The notes beneath the pieces are model-generated. The model did not search any database. It was not told the origin of the DNA and was given only the letters and a program-made list of their open reading frames with translations. 46,726 nt of DNA, taken from positions 1 to 46,726 of the forward strand of contig JBPRGH010000112.1 in NCBI GenBank assembly GCA_051418055.1. Reading direction: 5' to 3'. Made by a program: the position numbers and the translations under genes. Shown here one piece after another: positions 44,769 to 46,726 of this stretch. How positions within the stretch are numbered: position 1 is the stretch's first letter; every line of letters begins with the position of its first letter. This DNA is from JBPRGH01 sp051418055. Lineage in GTDB: Bacteria > Bacteroidota > Bacteroidia > Cytophagales > Cyclobacteriaceae.

Positions 44769-46073
44769 ATGGAGATAGTCTGGCTGGTTACAGGGGTAGT
44801 AATAGGGGCGGTAATAGCTTATTTTTTTGCTCATGCACAAAATCAAAAACAAAATTCTGAGCATGATGGAGCTTATAAATTGTCAGAAGAAAAGAATAAC
44901 CTTTTAAATGAACAGCTTCAGGAAATAAAAGAACAATTATCAATAGAAAGGCAGCAGGTTATCCAGCTAAACAATCAGCTTGCATCCAGGGAGGCAGATT
45001 TCAGAAACCTAAATGAAAAGCTCCAGGAGCAAAAAAGCCAGGTTAACGAGCTTCAGCAAAAATTTTCAATAGAATTTAAAAATCTGGCGAATGAAATTTT
45101 TGAAGAAAAGAGTAAAAAATTTACAGATCAGAATAAATCCAATCTTACTGAGCTGCTAAATCCTTTAAAGGAAAAAATAATTGATTTTGAAAAAAAGGTA
45201 GAGCAGAATAGTAAAGAAAGCCTTGAGCAGAGCGCCTCCTTAAAAGAGCAGCTAAAAAACCTTCGGGAATTGAATCAGCAGATGTCAAAAGAGGCTGAAA
45301 ATCTCACAAGAGCATTGAAAGGAGATTCAAAAGCACAGGGTAACTGGGGCGAATTTATCCTTGAATCCATACTTGAAAAATCAGGACTTGAAAAAGGTCG
45401 TGAATATCTTGTTCAGGAATCATTTACAGATGAAAGCGGCAGAAGATTTCAGCCGGATGTTATAATTAACCTTCCTGAAAGCAAAAATTTAATTATTGAT
45501 TCGAAGGTGTCTTTGATTGCATATGAGCGATTTGTTAGCGCTGCAACCAATGAAGAACAGACCACGCAGCTAAAAACTCATATCCAGTCTATTCGCACTC
45601 ATTTAAAACAACTTGACAGAAAAAAATACCACAGCCTCTATGGTGTTGACGGTCTTGATTTCGTATTGATGTTTATTCCTATAGAGCCTGCCTTTAGTCT
45701 TGCAGTACAACATGACGGAGAGCTTTTTAATGATGCATACCAGCAAAATATTGTTATTGTAAGCCCTTCCACTTTGATTGCCACATTACGTACGATAGCC
45801 AATATCTGGAAGAATGAATACCAGAACCGCAACGCACTGGAAATTGCACGCCAGTCGGGAAGTTTGTATGATAAATTCACTGCCTTTACTGAAGACCTTA
45901 TAAAGGTTGGTAAAAATATTCAGCAGACCCAGGGAAGCTATCAGGATGCGATGAATAAATTAGTGGATGGTAAAGATAATCTTATCAGAAAAACTGAGCG
46001 GCTACGAGAGTTAGGGGCTAAAACCAGTAAATCAATAGACCAGAAGCTTATTGACCGCAGCGAAGAACATTAA
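44769..46073 (+). CDS. rmuC: RmuC family protein
   Basis: A membrane-anchored, nuclease-fold protein reported to limit DNA inversions and recombination. The 434-aa product begins with one N-terminal helix (IVWLVTGVVIGAVIAYFFA) and a long coiled coil (about residues 35-190). The RmuC core follows: GNWGEFILESILEKSGLEKGREY, QPDVIINLPESKNLIIDSKVS, FVLMFIPIEPAF, and SPSTLIATLRTIANIWKNE. The frame opens further upstream at 44733, but ATG 44769 with AGGAG just upstream is the better start. It is followed by a small hypothetical gene. Confidence 0.93.
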   Translation: MEIVWLVTGVVIGAVIAYFFAHAQNQKQNSEHDGAYKLSEEKNNLLNEQLQEIKEQLSIERQQVIQLNNQLASREADFRNLNEKLQEQKSQVNELQQKFSIEFKNLANEIFEEKSKKFTDQNKSNLTELLNPLKEKIIDFEKKVEQNSKESLEQSASLKEQLKNLRELNQQMSKEAENLTRALKGDSKAQGNWGEFILESILEKSGLEKGREYLVQESFTDESGRRFQPDVIINLPESKNLIIDSKVSLIAYERFVSAATNEEQTTQLKTHIQSIRTHLKQLDRKKYHSLYGVDGLDFVLMFIPIEPAFSLAVQHDGELFNDAYQQNIVIVSPSTLIATLRTIANIWKNEYQNRNALEIARQSGSLYDKFTAFTEDLIKVGKNIQQTQGSYQDAMNKLVDGKDNLIRKTERLRELGAKTSKSIDQKLIDRSEEH

Positions 46074-46150
46074 TATTAAATACGAGTTAATTGTTTCGCA
46101 GGCTTCTATATTAATGTTGGAAAGAGACGAGGATTTATTTGAATAACACT

Positions 46151-46363
46151 ATGGCAGGAATGGCATTTTCAAGCCTTCGGGTAGGCGAGCAGTACAGGCT
46201 TAAAAATTACGGGGAAACCTACGAATTTACCGTTAAGGAAAAGCTTGATGAAAACAACTTTATTCTAAAAGATATATATACCCTTGAAGAATATGAATTA
46301 AATGACCTGGTAAAATATGGTAAAGGCAAAGACTACGAGCTTTATTATCGAAATGAAGATTAA
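46151..46363 (+). CDS. Small hypothetical protein (70 aa)
   Basis: No family is recognised. The 70-aa acidic protein reads like a small beta-barrel (FSSLRVGEQYRLKNYGETYEFTVKEKL in three strands, then ILKDIYTLEEYELNDLVKYGKG). It has no signal or membrane segment. ATG 46151 is chosen; a TTG at 46139 is in frame. It lies 78 bp after rmuC on the same strand. Codon use and composition look like a real gene. Confidence 0.65.
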   Translation: MAGMAFSSLRVGEQYRLKNYGETYEFTVKEKLDENNFILKDIYTLEEYELNDLVKYGKGKDYELYYRNED

Positions 46364-46440
46364 ATACTGAAATTATCTTAGGCCGCTTCCCTCAGTCGCA
46401 CACTATTTAATAAAATATACTATAGTTAGTTAAGCTCCCT

Positions 46441-46560
46441 CGGGCCGCGCTTTCGCTACTCGCCGTCCTTTCGCAGCTGAACCCGGGGCTCATGCCAGAC
46501 GCGCAGTCATGGCACGCCTACCAGCGGCGGGCTCAAACATGCCGCTCTATCGCTAGCGGA
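46441..46560. repeat. GC-rich non-coding block, possibly a dispersed repeat
   Basis: By hand count 80 of 120 bases are G or C (67%), against roughly 35-40% elsewhere. It contains hairpins TGCCAGAC...GTCATGGCA (46493-46514) and CCGCT...AGCGG (46542-46559), and a near-repeat GGGGCTCATGCC/CGGGCTCAAACATGCC. No protein frame makes sense. It lies between the 70-aa gene and the IS end. Only one copy is in the window, so its repeat status is a guess. Confidence 0.35.
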
Positions 46561-46587
46561 TTGATTAGTCTTTAGTCCTTAGTACAT

Positions 46588-46726
46588 TGGAATTGCAACA
46601 AAAAACTGGACAAAATATTAAGCTACTAGTTTAAGTGTTTGTTTGCTTTTTTCCATTGGTGAAGTATAATCAATTGAAGAGTGAATTCTTTCCCTGTTAT
46701 ACCATCCTTCTACATACTGAAATATT
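46588..46726 (-). mobile_element. 3' end of an IS3-family insertion sequence (cut by window)
   Basis: The end TGGAATTGCAACAAAAAACT followed by GGACA (from 46588) resembles the terminal repeat of IS150-group elements. Directly inside it lies the 3' end of a transposase gene on the minus strand. The rest lies beyond the window. Confidence 0.75.
46618..46726 (-). CDS. IS3-family transposase, C-terminal fragment
   Basis: The last ~35 codons of a DDE transposase (OrfB/rve domain) are visible: IFQYVEGWYNRERIHSSIDY, then TSPMEKSKQTLKLVA and TAA. This matches the C-terminal WYNxxRxHSxLxYxSPxxY signature of IS3-family transposases. The gene continues past the right end of the window, so integrity cannot be judged. 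Confidence 0.88.
   Translation of the reverse strand, partial: IFQYVEGWYNRERIHSSIDYTSPMEKSKQTLKLVA

Noticed and set aside
46441..46560. Coding potential in the GC-rich block
   Set aside because: All frames examined contain stops or lack protein-like character.
1..46726. Prophage, defence island or integrative element
   Set aside because: Apart from the IS3 end, no integrase, phage structural, restriction or toxin-antitoxin genes are visible.

Overview
This window is a piece of a low-GC Bacteroidota chromosome, most likely a marine or soil member of the Cytophagales (Fulvivirga/Marivirga/Roseivirga-like). The evidence is the type IX secretion genes porU and porV, a secreted FG-GAP protein with a type IX C-terminal sorting domain, many signal peptides ending in AQ, an IF-2 with a very long Lys/Glu-rich N-terminus, TAnnTTTG-type promoter boxes, and the near absence of Shine-Dalgarno sequences. 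Most of the window is ordinary housekeeping or core accessory DNA. There is no prophage, CRISPR array or toxin-antitoxin or defence island that I can support.

Layout: 1-3263 holds the 3' part of infB, its terminator and an unknown three-helix zinc-ribbon membrane protein. 3261-5149 (minus) holds a small hypothetical gene, tRNA-His(GTG) and pyrC. 5207-7885 (plus) holds an RhlE-type RNA helicase and an M28 peptidase that are almost fused. 8149-11803 (minus) holds an AGCS amino-acid/sodium symporter with a large insertion and a LytS/LytTR two-component pair. 12020-13243 is a secreted CarboxypepD_reg-like protein. It is followed by about 380 bp of non-coding DNA with two copies of a terminator-ended, sRNA-like element. 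13624-20892 (minus) holds an inactive M16-like protein, porV, porU, pssA and a metallo-beta-lactamase-fold hydrolase. 20953-26086 (plus) holds an FAD oxidoreductase, a large propeller plus beta-barrel outer-membrane protein, and yicC. murF is convergent with yicC and divergent from the FG-GAP/T9SS cargo protein. 29862-33539 (minus) is a packed cluster: omega-amidase-like nitrilase, methionine/glutamine-type aminotransferase, peptide deformylase, ruvX and a RIC/hemerythrin-like protein. 33698-39259 (plus) holds a C-terminal processing peptidase, homogentisate dioxygenase and an S9 peptidase. 39313-44546 (minus) is a sugar-use group: GH20 hexosaminidase lipoprotein, aldose epimerase lipoprotein, a decayed formylglycine-generating-enzyme gene and an SGLT-type symporter. 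44769-46363 (plus) holds rmuC and a 70-aa hypothetical protein. The window ends with a strikingly GC-rich non-coding block and the 3' end of an IS3-family element.

How the genes fit together: PorU and PorV form the outer-membrane attachment complex for T9SS cargo such as the FG-GAP protein at 27372. The aminotransferase and amidase form a plausible transamination/omega-amide hydrolysis pair. The hexosaminidase, epimerase, symporter and former FGE suggest uptake of sugars released from amino-sugar, possibly once sulfated, glycans.

The most interesting non-standard observations are: the duplicated sRNA-like element at 13280-13625; the FGE pseudogene whose stop still overlaps the galM start; two operon genes (ruvX, pssA) that can only start at TTG directly behind an in-frame TAA; the extra ~100-residue domain in the AGCS transporter; two enzyme-derived proteins that have lost catalytic motifs (M16, and the metallopeptidase-like part of the 1056-aa protein); and the 67% GC block at 46441-46560. 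No single new system is proved by the sequence alone.
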